Shown: positions 1-5,929 of the stretch, piece after piece
Layout of the letters: the number at the start of each line of letters is the position of its first letter
Numbering within the stretch: position 1 is the first letter of the stretch
DNA from: Candidatus Cloacimonadota bacterium
Lineage (GTDB): Bacteria > Muiribacteriota > UBA6191 > JACPRK01
DNA length: 8,265 nt
Assembly: GCA_021772705.1 (NCBI GenBank)
Contig: JAJFLN010000284.1
Location: forward strand, 1 to 8,265
Reading direction: 5' to 3'
Notes under the pieces: model-generated
What the model was told of the DNA's origin: nothing
Seen by the model: only the letters and a program-made list of their open reading frames with translations
The model's database searches: none
Translations under genes and position numbers: made by a program

Positions 1-1
1 A

Positions 2-898
2 ATGTGTGATGGCTCGGCAGGCGTCCCGGTGGGCAAGGATCTCCTTCTGGTTGCCAACGACGAGGACAATCGAATCGCTCTCTATCGCCGAAGGAAGTCC
101 GGAGGTATCCTGGCATTCAGGGACTTTTCGGACCTGCTGGAAGTGAACCAGAAGAAACCGGAGGTGGACATTGAGGGGGCCACGCCACTGGGAGACAGGG
201 TGTTCTGGATTGGGTCCCACTCACGTAACAGCAATAGCAAGAAGCGACCGAATCGAAAGCGGCTGTTTGCTACCACCATTCGGAAATCAGGAGATACCCA
301 CATCATCGAGCTGAGCGGCCAGCCCTATCAGTTGCTCATGGATGACCTGCTGGAGGACGCCAGGCTCGAAGTCTTCGATCTGAAGAAGGCTTCCAAGCGG
401 GCTCCGAAGACGACGGGGGCCCTGAACATCGAGGGTCTTACCAGGACCCCGAAGGGAAACTTGCTGGTGGCCTTCAGGAATCCCGTGCCCGAAAAGGGCG
501 CGTTGCTGGTGCCGATCCTGAACCCTGAAGCGATCGTGGATGAAGGCCAGCGGGCCGAGCTGGGGGAGCCGATCACCCTGCCCCTGGATGGACTTGGGAT
601 CCGAAGCATCGAGTACTGGCCCGAGCAGAAGTCCTATGTCATCGTCGCCGGACCCTGGACTGCCGATGACGATTTCCGGTTATTCCTGTGGTCTGGCGAG
701 CGTGAAGAGGAGCCGGTTCCCATCGACGGTGTGGAGCTTGGCCGCCTGCGTCCTGAGGGTCTCGTGATCTATCCCGGGGAATCGGATCGGTTCCAGCTGC
801 TCAGTGATGATGGGAGCCTGGACAGCGCAGAGGTTCAGTGCAAGAAGCTGGAGGACAGGGACACGCAACACTTCCGGAGTCTCGAGATCCGGCCGTGA
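2..898 (+). CDS. DUF3616 domain protein, 5' end outside the window
   Basis: This 298-residue reading frame matches the DUF3616 family, whose function is unknown and whose members are probably beta-propeller-like and often exported. Family hallmarks visible here are CDGSAG (residues 2-7), ANDEDN (18-23), DIEGATPLGDRVFWIGSHSR (56-75), a second IEGL (143-146), PEGL (251-254), LLSDDG (266-271) and the closing FRSLEI (291-296). In family members the CDxSA motif is preceded by more sequence, usually with a signal peptide, so the ATG at position 2 is most likely an internal methionine and the true start lies upstream of the window. The C terminus is complete (TGA at 896-898). The next gene on the same strand starts 104 nt downstream. 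The repeated acidic and glycine motifs suggest a periplasmic or lipoprotein-like propeller, but no reaction can be assigned. Family assignment is fairly sure; the role is unknown. Confidence 0.85.
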   Translation: MCDGSAGVPVGKDLLLVANDEDNRIALYRRRKSGGILAFRDFSDLLEVNQKKPEVDIEGATPLGDRVFWIGSHSRNSNSKKRPNRKRLFATTIRKSGDTHIIELSGQPYQLLMDDLLEDARLEVFDLKKASKRAPKTTGALNIEGLTRTPKGNLLVAFRNPVPEKGALLVPILNPEAIVDEGQRAELGEPITLPLDGLGIRSIEYWPEQKSYVIVAGPWTADDDFRLFLWSGEREEEPVPIDGVELGRLRPEGLVIYPGESDRFQLLSDDGSLDSAEVQCKKLEDRDTQHFRSLEIRP

Positions 899-961
899 TG
901 GCCAGATCCTTGTAGAGTTCTAGCGGCTCCCAGGAAACCTCCGAGTCATCAGAGGCGATAA

Positions 962-976
962 CCCCCCGCAGGGGGG
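962..976 (+). other. C6/G6 hairpin covering the likely ribosome binding site of the YjbQ gene
   Basis: Six C residues (962-967), a GCA loop and six G residues (971-976) form a perfect hairpin in the 104-nt gap between the DUF3616 gene and the YjbQ gene. The G run and the following AG are the only purine-rich stretch ahead of the ATG at 1003, but they lie about 24 nt upstream, which is far for a ribosome binding site. The hairpin could act as an attenuator or terminate weakly after the DUF3616 gene. No T-tract follows it, so an intrinsic terminator is unlikely. The structure is seen in the sequence; the function is a guess. Confidence 0.3.
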
Positions 977-1002
977 AGTGTGTATCCTGCCGTGCACCGA
1001 AC

Positions 1003-1422
1003 ATGGCCGTCTATTCCGATATCATCACAGTCGAAACCGAAGGGAACTGTCAGATCCACGACCTGACCCAAGAGCTTGCCCGCAGTGTCGGCGCTTCTGG
1101 TATCCGGACAGGCATCGGTCTTCTGTTCGTGGCCGGTTCCACGGCGGGCATCACCACCATGGAATACGAGCCAGGCCTGGTCAGAGACCTTCCCGAGTTC
1201 TACGAGCGGCTCATTCCTCGGAATGCCGACTATCACCACGAGCAGACCTGGCATGACGGCAATGGCCACTCCCACGTCCGGGCCTCCCTGCTGGGACCTT
1301 CACTTTCCTTTCCCGTCGACGAGGGCCGGCCGACTCTGGGGACCTGGCAACAGGTGGTGCTGATCGACTTCGACAACCGAGCCCGATCCCGGGATGTCCG
1401 GGTTCGAGTGGTGGGGGAGTAG
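1003..1422 (+). CDS. yjbQ: YjbQ/UPF0047 family protein (secondary thiamine-phosphate synthase-like)
   Basis: This 139-residue cytosolic protein has the normal length and motifs of the YjbQ family. Visible are the STAGITTMEYEPGL segment (residues 46-59, equivalent to the family's TTAALTINE region), the histidine-rich stretch YHHEQTWHDGNGHSHVRA (77-94) and the C-terminal block LGTWQQVVLIDFDNRARSR (112-130). The clustered H78, H79, H84, H89 and H91 probably form the conserved metal or anion pocket seen in family structures. E. coli YjbQ has weak thiamine-phosphate synthase activity and is annotated as a secondary thiamine-phosphate synthase; its physiological reaction is not settled. The ATG at 1003 is chosen because it gives the usual family N terminus; no close Shine-Dalgarno sequence is visible. 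The gene ends 9 nt before the antiporter start, so the two are probably cotranscribed. No thiamine gene lies nearby. Confidence 0.9.
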   Translation: MAVYSDIITVETEGNCQIHDLTQELARSVGASGIRTGIGLLFVAGSTAGITTMEYEPGLVRDLPEFYERLIPRNADYHHEQTWHDGNGHSHVRASLLGPSLSFPVDEGRPTLGTWQQVVLIDFDNRARSRDVRVRVVGE

Positions 1423-1426
1423 GGAG
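1422..1426 (+). promoter_or_regulatory. ribosome binding site supporting a TTG start for the antiporter
   Basis: GGGAG lies 5 nt before the TTG at 1432 and overlaps the last base of the upstream YjbQ stop codon. No better-placed ATG or GTG precedes the first transmembrane helix of the antiporter, so this site supports the rare TTG start. The overlap of stop codon and binding site suggests translational coupling. Confidence 0.6.
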
Positions 1427-1431
1427 CGGCC

Positions 1432-2379
1432 TTGGTCTGGAGCGTTCTCAGAATCTTCTTCGGATTTGTCTTGCTGACCAAGGCCTCGGACTGGTTCGTC
1501 GAGGGAGCCGCCTCCCTTGCCAGGAAGTTCGGTATCCAGCCCTACGTCATCGGCGCCACCCTCGTGGCTGTTGGAACCAGTCTGCCGGAGGTGTTCACCA
1601 CGGTCTACGCTGCCTGGACGGGAAAGGTGGATATCGCCCTGGCCAACGTGATCGGTTCGAACCTGGCCAACGTGGGTCTCTGCTTCGGTCTCGCCGTGGC
1701 CCTGGCCCCTCTGGTGCTGGATCGGGACGTCTTCGCCCACGATGCACCTCACTTCCTGCTGGCGGCGGCCATGCTTTTCATCCTCGGAGCCGATGGCAAG
1801 CTGGGACGGTTCGATGGGGTCGTGCTGCTGTCGTTCCTGGTGATCTTCACCCTGGCTCTTCTGTCCAACAAGGAGCCTGGAGAGGCCCTGGACGATCCGG
1901 AATGCAACGTGTCCGTTCTTCCCAACAAGGCGATCAGCTGGCGAATCATGGCCGGTGTCGTCGGCTTCGCCTTCGGCGCCCAATGGCTCGTGGAGGGCGC
2001 CACAGACGTGGCCCGGACCTTTGGTATTCAGGAGTGGATCATCGGCCTCACGGTCGTCGCCTTCGGAACCAGTCTTCCCGAGATGGCCACCTCCGTCGCC
2101 GCCGCCTACCGAGGCCATAGCGGCATCGCCGTCGGAAACGTGATGGGCTCCAATGTGATGAACATCTATCTGGTTCTCGGCCTCGCGGCAGTGCTCACTC
2201 CCGTCCCGGTATCGGAGATGGCCGTCTCCTTCGACATCCCGACCCTCTTCGGTGTCAGCTTCATCTTCGTGATGATGCTCCACGGCAGGCGGGCCAAACG
2301 GGAGTTCGGGGTGATGATGGTCCTGACCTACATCGCCGTGCTCTGGACGACTCTCTGCCTCCGGCCCATGGGTGGATGA
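1432..2379 (+). CDS. calcium/sodium antiporter, CaCA family (YrbG-like)
   Basis: This 315-residue integral inner-membrane protein exchanges cations, typically Ca2+ against Na+ (or K+/H+), and belongs to the Ca2+:cation antiporter family. It has the two inverted alpha-repeats that form the ion site: GATLVAVGTSLPE (residues 41-53) with NVIGSN (72-77), and GLTVVAFGTSLPE (205-217) with GNVMGSN (235-241). The acidic residues E53 and E217 and the GTS and GSN motifs are the expected ion ligands. About ten hydrophobic helices are split by a charged loop near residues 145-168, as in bacterial and archaeal relatives. Length is normal and both halves are complete. The one small deviation is ANVIGSN instead of GNVIGSN in the first repeat. 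Translation starts at a TTG and is probably coupled to the YjbQ gene 9 nt upstream. The transported ion cannot be fixed from sequence alone. Confidence 0.93.
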   Translation: MVWSVLRIFFGFVLLTKASDWFVEGAASLARKFGIQPYVIGATLVAVGTSLPEVFTTVYAAWTGKVDIALANVIGSNLANVGLCFGLAVALAPLVLDRDVFAHDAPHFLLAAAMLFILGADGKLGRFDGVVLLSFLVIFTLALLSNKEPGEALDDPECNVSVLPNKAISWRIMAGVVGFAFGAQWLVEGATDVARTFGIQEWIIGLTVVAFGTSLPEMATSVAAAYRGHSGIAVGNVMGSNVMNIYLVLGLAAVLTPVPVSEMAVSFDIPTLFGVSFIFVMMLHGRRAKREFGVMMVLTYIAVLWTTLCLRPMGG

Positions 2380-2409
2380 GTCGGAAGGCGACGAGGTTTC
2401 CCGGGAACG

Positions 2410-2505
2410 AATGAAGCGCCACCGCCAGCCGGAAAGGAAAGTCTATTTCCTGTGAGCAAACGACTCCGTTCCATGGCAGACCGGCCGCTGGCGAGGCGCT
2501 TCATT
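2410..2505 (+). repeat. long imperfect stem-loop, unit 1 of the structured region
   Basis: AATGAAGCGCC (2410-2420) is perfectly complementary to GGCGCTTCATT (2495-2505). After a small AC/A internal loop the stem continues with CGCCAGC (2423-2429) against GCTGGCG (2487-2493), giving 18 paired bases. Inside sit a local hairpin AGGAAA-GTCTA-TTTCCT (2435-2451) and a possible GGAA/TTCC helix (2431-2434 with 2469-2472). The layout is that of a branched RNA domain. I recognise no known RNA class. Confidence 0.55.
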
Positions 2506-2527
2506 GCTCCATACGGTTCGCCCTTCG

Positions 2528-2646
2528 GGAGGTAACGAGAATTCTGGCGCCAGCTGACGGCAGTGGCCAGGGGGGAGTATCCACGTACTCCCGCCAGATC
2601 TCGAGGGACCTCGAAGGGGATGACTTGCCCGGTTCCTGTTACCTCC
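2528..2646 (+). repeat. stem-closed unit 2 of the structured region
   Basis: GGAGGTAAC (2528-2536) is perfectly complementary to GTTACCTCC (2638-2646). Within this closing stem, CTGGCG (2544-2549) can pair with CGCCAG (2592-2597), and GGGAGTA (2573-2579) with TACTCCC (2586-2592) across a TCCACG loop; the last two helices share one base and would trim accordingly. TCGAG-GGAC-CTCGA (2601-2614) forms another small hairpin. Helices nest without crossing, as expected of an RNA fold. Confidence 0.5.
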
Positions 2647-2734
2647 GGTGTTGGTCTCCGTCCAAGATATTGCGTTACACTTTGCCAATCCCTGGCTACT
2701 TTGGGTCGACGCCCGATGGAGCTTCGTTCTGACT

Positions 2735-2740
2735 GAGGAG
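2735..2740 (+). promoter_or_regulatory. ribosome binding site deciding the DUF547 start
   Basis: GAGGAG lies 6 nt ahead of the ATG at 2747. Translation from this ATG begins directly with a signal peptide, whereas a longer frame opening at 2648 would put 33 unrelated residues ahead of it. This fixes the start at 2747. Confidence 0.8.
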
Positions 2741-2746
2741 ATCTCG

Positions 2747-3568
2747 ATGATTCGAATATTGACCTTCGCCCTGGCTCTCACACTACCCACCCTCGCGGTT
2801 GCGGCGGACTTCGATCAGACCCACGGGCTGTTCGGCCAGATCCTGAAGACTCACGTCCAGGACGGCCTGGTGGACTACGCCGCCCTCAAGGCCGATCGGG
2901 GGCGGCTGGACACCTACGTGGCGGCCCTGGGTGCCGTCAGCCAGGAGAGCTTCGCCAGCTGGGGGAGGGACGATAGGTTCGCATTCTGGATCAACGCCTA
3001 CAACGCCTTTACCTTGAAAGTGATCATCGACAACTATCCCATTGAGGGAAGCTGGTTCTCGCTCTATCCCAGGAACAGCATCCGCCAGATCTCCGGGGTC
3101 TGGGACAAGATCAAGTTCACCGCCGTGGGCCGGAAGATCACATTGAATGACATCGAGCATCAGGTCCTGAGAAAGGAATTCAAGGACCCTCGGCTTCACG
3201 GCGCGATCAACTGCGCCTCCGCCAGTTGCCCGGAGCTGAGGAATGAGCCCTACCTGGCGGACCGTCTGAATGAGCAGCTCGACGATGCGGCCAGGAGGTT
3301 CGCTCGCGACACCTTCCGTAACCGGGTGGATGTGGAGAGCAAGACCCTCCACGCATCGGAGATCTTCAAGTGGTTTTACAAGGACTTCCTGAGCGCCTAC
3401 GCTCCCGATGGCAGTTTCGCCGGCCTGAGTGGCAAAGAAGCAGCAGCCGGGTCCTTCATGGCCCGCTTTGCCGACGAGGGGAGCGCCTCGGCCATCAAGG
3501 CCGGTGGCTTCGATGTCGAGTGGCTTTCCTACGACTGGGAGCTGAACGACATCCCCCGGTCGAAGTAA
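2747..3568 (+). CDS. exported DUF547 domain protein
   Basis: This 273-residue protein begins with a Sec signal peptide (positive start MIR, hydrophobic core at residues 4-17, AVA/AVAA cleavage region around 17-20), so the mature protein is probably periplasmic. The rest is a DUF547 domain. Recognisable blocks are FAFWINAYNAFTLK (78-91), LHGAINCASASCPEL (150-164) and YDWELN (262-267) near the C terminus. H151, C156 and C161 belong to the conserved block of the family and are the best candidates for a catalytic or metal/disulfide site, but no activity is established for the family. The start is set by a strong ribosome binding site 6 nt upstream. The gene stands alone: the structured non-coding region lies upstream and a convergent gene pair lies downstream. 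Family assignment is firm; function is unknown. Confidence 0.9.
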   Translation: MIRILTFALALTLPTLAVAADFDQTHGLFGQILKTHVQDGLVDYAALKADRGRLDTYVAALGAVSQESFASWGRDDRFAFWINAYNAFTLKVIIDNYPIEGSWFSLYPRNSIRQISGVWDKIKFTAVGRKITLNDIEHQVLRKEFKDPRLHGAINCASASCPELRNEPYLADRLNEQLDDAARRFARDTFRNRVDVESKTLHASEIFKWFYKDFLSAYAPDGSFAGLSGKEAAAGSFMARFADEGSASAIKAGGFDVEWLSYDWELNDIPRSK

Positions 3569-3574
3569 GCCCGT

Positions 3575-3596
3575 GGGTGCATGTCGCCCAGGGGGT
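3575..3596 (+). repeat. 22-nt dispersed repeat, copy 1
   Basis: The 22 nt here match 8062-8083 at 19 positions in the same orientation. Shared parts are GGGTGCATGTC at the left and AGGGGGT at the right, with 3 of 4 central bases different. This copy begins 7 nt after the DUF547 stop codon and runs into the hairpin at 3586-3629. Both copies are intergenic. Confidence 0.5.
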
Positions 3597-3629
3597 GGCT
3601 TCTGCTGAAACGTTGGCTGCCCCCTGGGC
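3586..3629. terminator. hairpin between convergent genes, possible bidirectional terminator
   Basis: GCCCAGGGGG (3586-3595) is perfectly complementary to CCCCCTGGGC (3620-3629), with a 24-nt loop. A second stem, GGCCCC (3634-3639) with GGGGCC (3664-3669), follows. Both sit in the 115-nt gap between the ends of the convergent DUF547 and anti-sigma genes, the place where a shared terminator is expected. Neither strand shows a T-tract after the stems, so classic intrinsic termination is doubtful. Confidence 0.4.
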
Positions 3630-3683
3630 GGCCGGCCCCTAACCCCGTCTCGGACAGCTGGGGGGGGCCAGAAGCGAACCGGG

Positions 3684-4337
3684 TCAGGCGTGGGAGTGCA
3701 TCAACAGAGGCTGTAGCCGCCTGGCGGTGGTCATACCTAACAGGGCCGCGATGGCAGTCCCGGCGGACCAGCTGGCGATGATCAGCGGGTCAGATGGGAT
3801 GATGTTCAGTACGGGGATGCTGAATGCGACCAGAACGAAGTAGAGGCTGCCAACGGCCTGGCGCCGCGCTAGGGGAGAGGAGCCGTGCATCAGACACATG
3901 AGGAGCTCAGCCCCGATGAGAGGCACCATTCCCATGGCGGCTGCTGTGAGGGTGTGGCTCAGGAATGTGAACTCGGCGCCGAGACCGGGAGCAACGAACT
4001 GGTTGAAGAACTGGCAGACTCCCGGGATGGGACAGGCGATGCCGAGCATCGAGAGGAGTCCAAGGGCCAGCAGTGTCTCCACCACCACCTGCCACGTCGT
4101 GGCGGGCTGACGCTCAGCCGCGATGGTTGCCTTCACGCCCCGGATGACCACCTCCGGTACTTCCTCGTCCGGGAGTGTGGCCATCAGATTCCAGGCGTGG
4201 CGCAGATCGCTCTCGGAGGCAGCGCAAGTGCCGCAGAGCGCCAGATGGGACTCCAGCCTGTGCCGCTCCCGGTCCTGCAGGTCTCCGCTGATGTAGGCAG
4301 CGAGGTCAGGACCCATGCTTTCGCAAGGTTGTGACAT
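3684..4337 (-). CDS. membrane-anchored zinc-finger anti-sigma factor
   Basis: This 217-residue protein has an N-terminal zf-HC2 (ZAS) anti-sigma domain with C5 and the signature H31-x3-C35-x2-C38, which in this family binds zinc and holds the cognate ECF sigma factor in the cytoplasm. The motif SGDLQDRERHRLESHLALC (17-35) is typical. About four hydrophobic segments follow, roughly at residues 82-103, 122-149, 162-180 and 184-202, so the protein is a multi-span membrane protein rather than the more usual single-span type. The start at 4337 is preferred over the next ATG (codon 8) because it keeps the zinc ligand C5 and has a perfect AAGGAGG 6 nt upstream. It overlaps the sigma gene by 32 nt, so the two are cotranscribed and probably produced in a set ratio. 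It likely releases the sigma factor on an envelope or redox signal, which cannot be named from sequence. Confidence 0.88.
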   Translation of the reverse strand: MSQPCESMGPDLAAYISGDLQDRERHRLESHLALCGTCAASESDLRHAWNLMATLPDEEVPEVVIRGVKATIAAERQPATTWQVVVETLLALGLLSMLGIACPIPGVCQFFNQFVAPGLGAEFTFLSHTLTAAAMGMVPLIGAELLMCLMHGSSPLARRQAVGSLYFVLVAFSIPVLNIIPSDPLIIASWSAGTAIAALLGMTTARRLQPLLMHSHA

Positions 4338-4944
4338 GGCTCTCCTCCTTTCCCGTTGGTTTCACTGCCAGTTCCTGACGGAGGACGACCAGGCCGCGAT
4401 ACGCCCGCTGCTTGATTGCTTCCTCCGTCGAACCGGTCAGTTTCGCGATCTCCGCATAGCTCAGCTTCCCGTATCGTGACAGGAGGAGCACCTCTCGCTG
4501 CTTCTCCGGCAGGAGCATGATCGCCTCTCGGACCTCCTGATGACTCTCCCGCAGTAGGATTTTCGCCTCCGGGTCGTCCGTAAGGGCCCGCAGGTTTGGC
4601 AGCGATTTCTCGGGCTCCTGATCGATGGGCACCATCTTCCACCTCTTCAACCAGCGGAACCGGTCGGCCAGCAGATTTCGGGCTATCGTGAGGAGCCAGG
4701 TCGAGAACCGGGCCTCCGACCTCCAGCTCTTCCTGGCCTGAAAGGCCCTGAGGAACGTGTCTTGCAGCAGATCTTCCGCCAGAGACCTGTCCCCCGTGGC
4801 CCGGAGGACGTGGTTGAACACTCGTGCCGAGTGCCGCTCGATAAGAATGTCGAATGCCCTCGGATCATCGTTCTGTGCCCGACGCATCAGCTCCTCGTCA
4901 GGAACGGGGTCTCTGTTTTGTTTCATCTCACTCTTGTCGAACAT
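4306..4944 (-). CDS. ECF-type RNA polymerase sigma factor (sigma-70 family)
   Basis: This 212-residue protein has the two-domain build of extracytoplasmic-function sigma factors. Region 2 spans about residues 17-96 and includes AEDLLQDTFLRAF (56-68), which binds core polymerase and melts the -10 element, and FSTWLLTIARNLLADRFR (80-97). Region 4 spans about 143-192, with LPEKQREVLLL (145-155) and the helix-turn-helix LSYAEIAKLTGSTEEAIKQR (161-180) for -35 recognition. It directs polymerase to its own regulon and is held by the overlapping anti-sigma factor. The start is uncertain: the ATG at 4944 is used here; a GTG directly before it (4947) and an ATG six codons downstream (4926) are alternatives, and none has a strong ribosome binding site. 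The dehydrogenase gene ends 67 nt upstream. I could not identify an autoregulatory ECF promoter in that gap. Confidence 0.93.
   Translation of the reverse strand: MFDKSEMKQNRDPVPDEELMRRAQNDDPRAFDILIERHSARVFNHVLRATGDRSLAEDLLQDTFLRAFQARKSWRSEARFSTWLLTIARNLLADRFRWLKRWKMVPIDQEPEKSLPNLRALTDDPEAKILLRESHQEVREAIMLLPEKQREVLLLSRYGKLSYAEIAKLTGSTEEAIKQRAYRGLVVLRQELAVKPTGKEESHVTTLRKHGS
4344..4350 (-). promoter_or_regulatory. consensus ribosome binding site of the anti-sigma gene
   Basis: On the minus strand this reads AAGGAGG, 6 nt before the ATG at 4337. It lies inside the last codons of the sigma factor gene. It is the strongest ribosome binding site in the window and suggests that the anti-sigma factor is translated efficiently relative to its sigma partner. 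Confidence 0.8.
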
Positions 4945-5011
4945 CACCTATCCATGACGTGTATCGGGGCCAAGGGTAACGGATGGAGGGCGTTGACGTG
5001 CTTCGCCGCCC

Positions 5012-5869
5012 CTATCCGGCAAAGCGTCCCAGGAGACGCAACCTGACCCACTCTGGCAGCCAGGTCCAGAGCCCCAGTATGACCCGGGCATCGGTCCCGG
5101 CGGCATGTCGTAGTCCCGGATCTCTCCGGGAGAGTATCCCTGCGATGATTCGTGCCACCACTTCCGGCGGACCGCCGTTTCGCTCGAACCGGTCCTGAAA
5201 GTCCTGCCAGATCCGTTCCGCCCTCTCGCTGTAAACCGAGGAGCTGTCCCGGGAGACCCCGGACATGACGAATCCGTTCTTCAAGATCGATGTCTTGATC
5301 AGGCCAGGCTCCACGATGGCCACCCGGACCCCGTGGGGGCGGAGCTCGTGGTAGAGGCACTCACACATGCCCTCCAGGGCGAACTTCGCCGAATGGTAGG
5401 AGCTCATTCCCGGGACACCCAGCCGGCCCGCCATGCTGGTGATAGTCACGAGATAGCTCACGTTCCTCCTGCGCAACAGAGGTATGGCGAATCGAGTGAC
5501 CCGGGCCGTGCCGAAGAAGTTGACCTCGAAGTGAGCCCTCAGGTTCTCCTCTGTCACGTCCTCGAAGAAACCCCCGGCGCCGACCCCGGCGTTGTTGACC
5601 AGCCCGTGAAGCCCGTCATAGGTCATGTCCAGATAGTGGAAGCCCTCCCGGACACTCTCCTCGCTGGTGTTGTCCATGGGCAGGATGTCGATCTCGAGAC
5701 CTTCCCGGTGGATGTCTTCTCGAATGGTTCCCTGCTCTTCCAGGGACTTCACCGTCGCGACCACCCGATAGCCAAGTCGCGCCAGAAGCAGAGCCGTCGC
5801 CAGGCCGATGCCGCTGGAGCAGCCCGTGATCAGTACCGGCTCTTCAGGCCGTCCCATCCGGGAATTCAT
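5012..5869 (-). CDS. short-chain dehydrogenase/reductase (SDR), classical type
   Basis: This 285-residue Rossmann-fold oxidoreductase uses NAD(P)(H). It has the nucleotide-binding TGCSSGIG (residues 15-22), the structural NNAG (92-95), and a complete catalytic set: N117, S145, Y158 and K162 (in YHSAK), followed by VEPG (186-189). K41 just after the second strand resembles the basic residue that favours NADP in relatives, so NADP is the likelier cofactor. The C-terminal tail (about 262-285) is hydrophobic with regularly spaced basic residues and could associate with membrane or lipid. Similar proteins act on steroids, retinoids, long-chain aldehydes or ketones, so the substrate is open. The start at 5869 has a modest AGGG upstream; an ATG four codons later is an alternative. 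It lies between asnB and the sigma gene on the same strand without overlap, so a functional link to either is not shown. Confidence 0.92.
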   Translation of the reverse strand: MNSRMGRPEEPVLITGCSSGIGLATALLLARLGYRVVATVKSLEEQGTIREDIHREGLEIDILPMDNTSEESVREGFHYLDMTYDGLHGLVNNAGVGAGGFFEDVTEENLRAHFEVNFFGTARVTRFAIPLLRRRNVSYLVTITSMAGRLGVPGMSSYHSAKFALEGMCECLYHELRPHGVRVAIVEPGLIKTSILKNGFVMSGVSRDSSSVYSERAERIWQDFQDRFERNGGPPEVVARIIAGILSRRDPGLRHAAGTDARVILGLWTWLPEWVRLRLLGRFAG

Positions 5870-5908
5870 CGTGGCACCCTATCGGATCGATCTTCCAGAA
5901 TGCGAGAA

Positions 5909-5924
5909 ACCCGGGATTCCGGGT
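5909..5924 (-). terminator. hairpin in the asnB-SDR gap, weak terminator candidate
   Basis: On the minus strand this is ACCCGG-AATC-CCGGGT, a perfect 6-bp stem with a 4-nt loop, followed by TTCTC, a short T-rich run. It lies about 80 nt after the asnB stop and 40 nt before the dehydrogenase start, so it could separate the two transcripts. The T-tract is too short for confidence. Confidence 0.3.
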
Positions 5925-5929
5925 GCCGC

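Larger units (their letters stand above)
2380..2746 (+). other. 367-nt non-coding region rich in nested inverted repeats
   Basis: No plausible gene lies between the antiporter stop and the DUF547 start. The stretch begins with a 10-bp palindrome (TTCCCGGGAA, 2398-2407). Two stem-closed units follow: 2410-2505 and 2528-2646. A 10-bp palindrome CTGGCGCCAG lies at 2544-2553. The last part, about 2655-2710, is richer in A and T and is the likeliest place for the DUF547 promoter, although no good -35/-10 pair stands out (TTGGTC at 2650-2655 is the closest -35-like element). Density of perfect inverted repeats is far above that of the other intergenic gaps in the window. It may be a structured RNA, a 3'-UTR element of the antiporter, or a stem-loop repeat element. 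Confidence 0.6.

Noticed and set aside
969..979. 11-nt match CAGGGGGGAGT shared with 2568-2578
   Set aside because: It is mostly a G run, the flanks differ, and each copy belongs to a different local hairpin, so a shared origin is not supported.
1300..2283. 327-codon open frame on the minus strand antisense to the antiporter
   Set aside because: The translation is dominated by H, D, E and G, as expected opposite hydrophobic transmembrane codons. The antiporter on the other strand is certain.
2411..2455. 14-residue basic frame (MKRHRQPERKVYFL) as a leader peptide
   Set aside because: Only a weak GGGA lies upstream, the frame lies inside the long stem 2410-2505, and such short frames are common by chance.
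2648..2746. N-terminal extension of the DUF547 protein by 33 codons
   Set aside because: The internal ATG at 2747 has a strong ribosome binding site and starts exactly at a signal peptide; the extension would bury that signal peptide.
2443..2790. 115-codon open frame on the minus strand across the non-coding region
   Set aside because: It overlaps the DUF547 signal peptide region, has no recognisable domain, and its composition looks random; the inverted repeats explain the region better.
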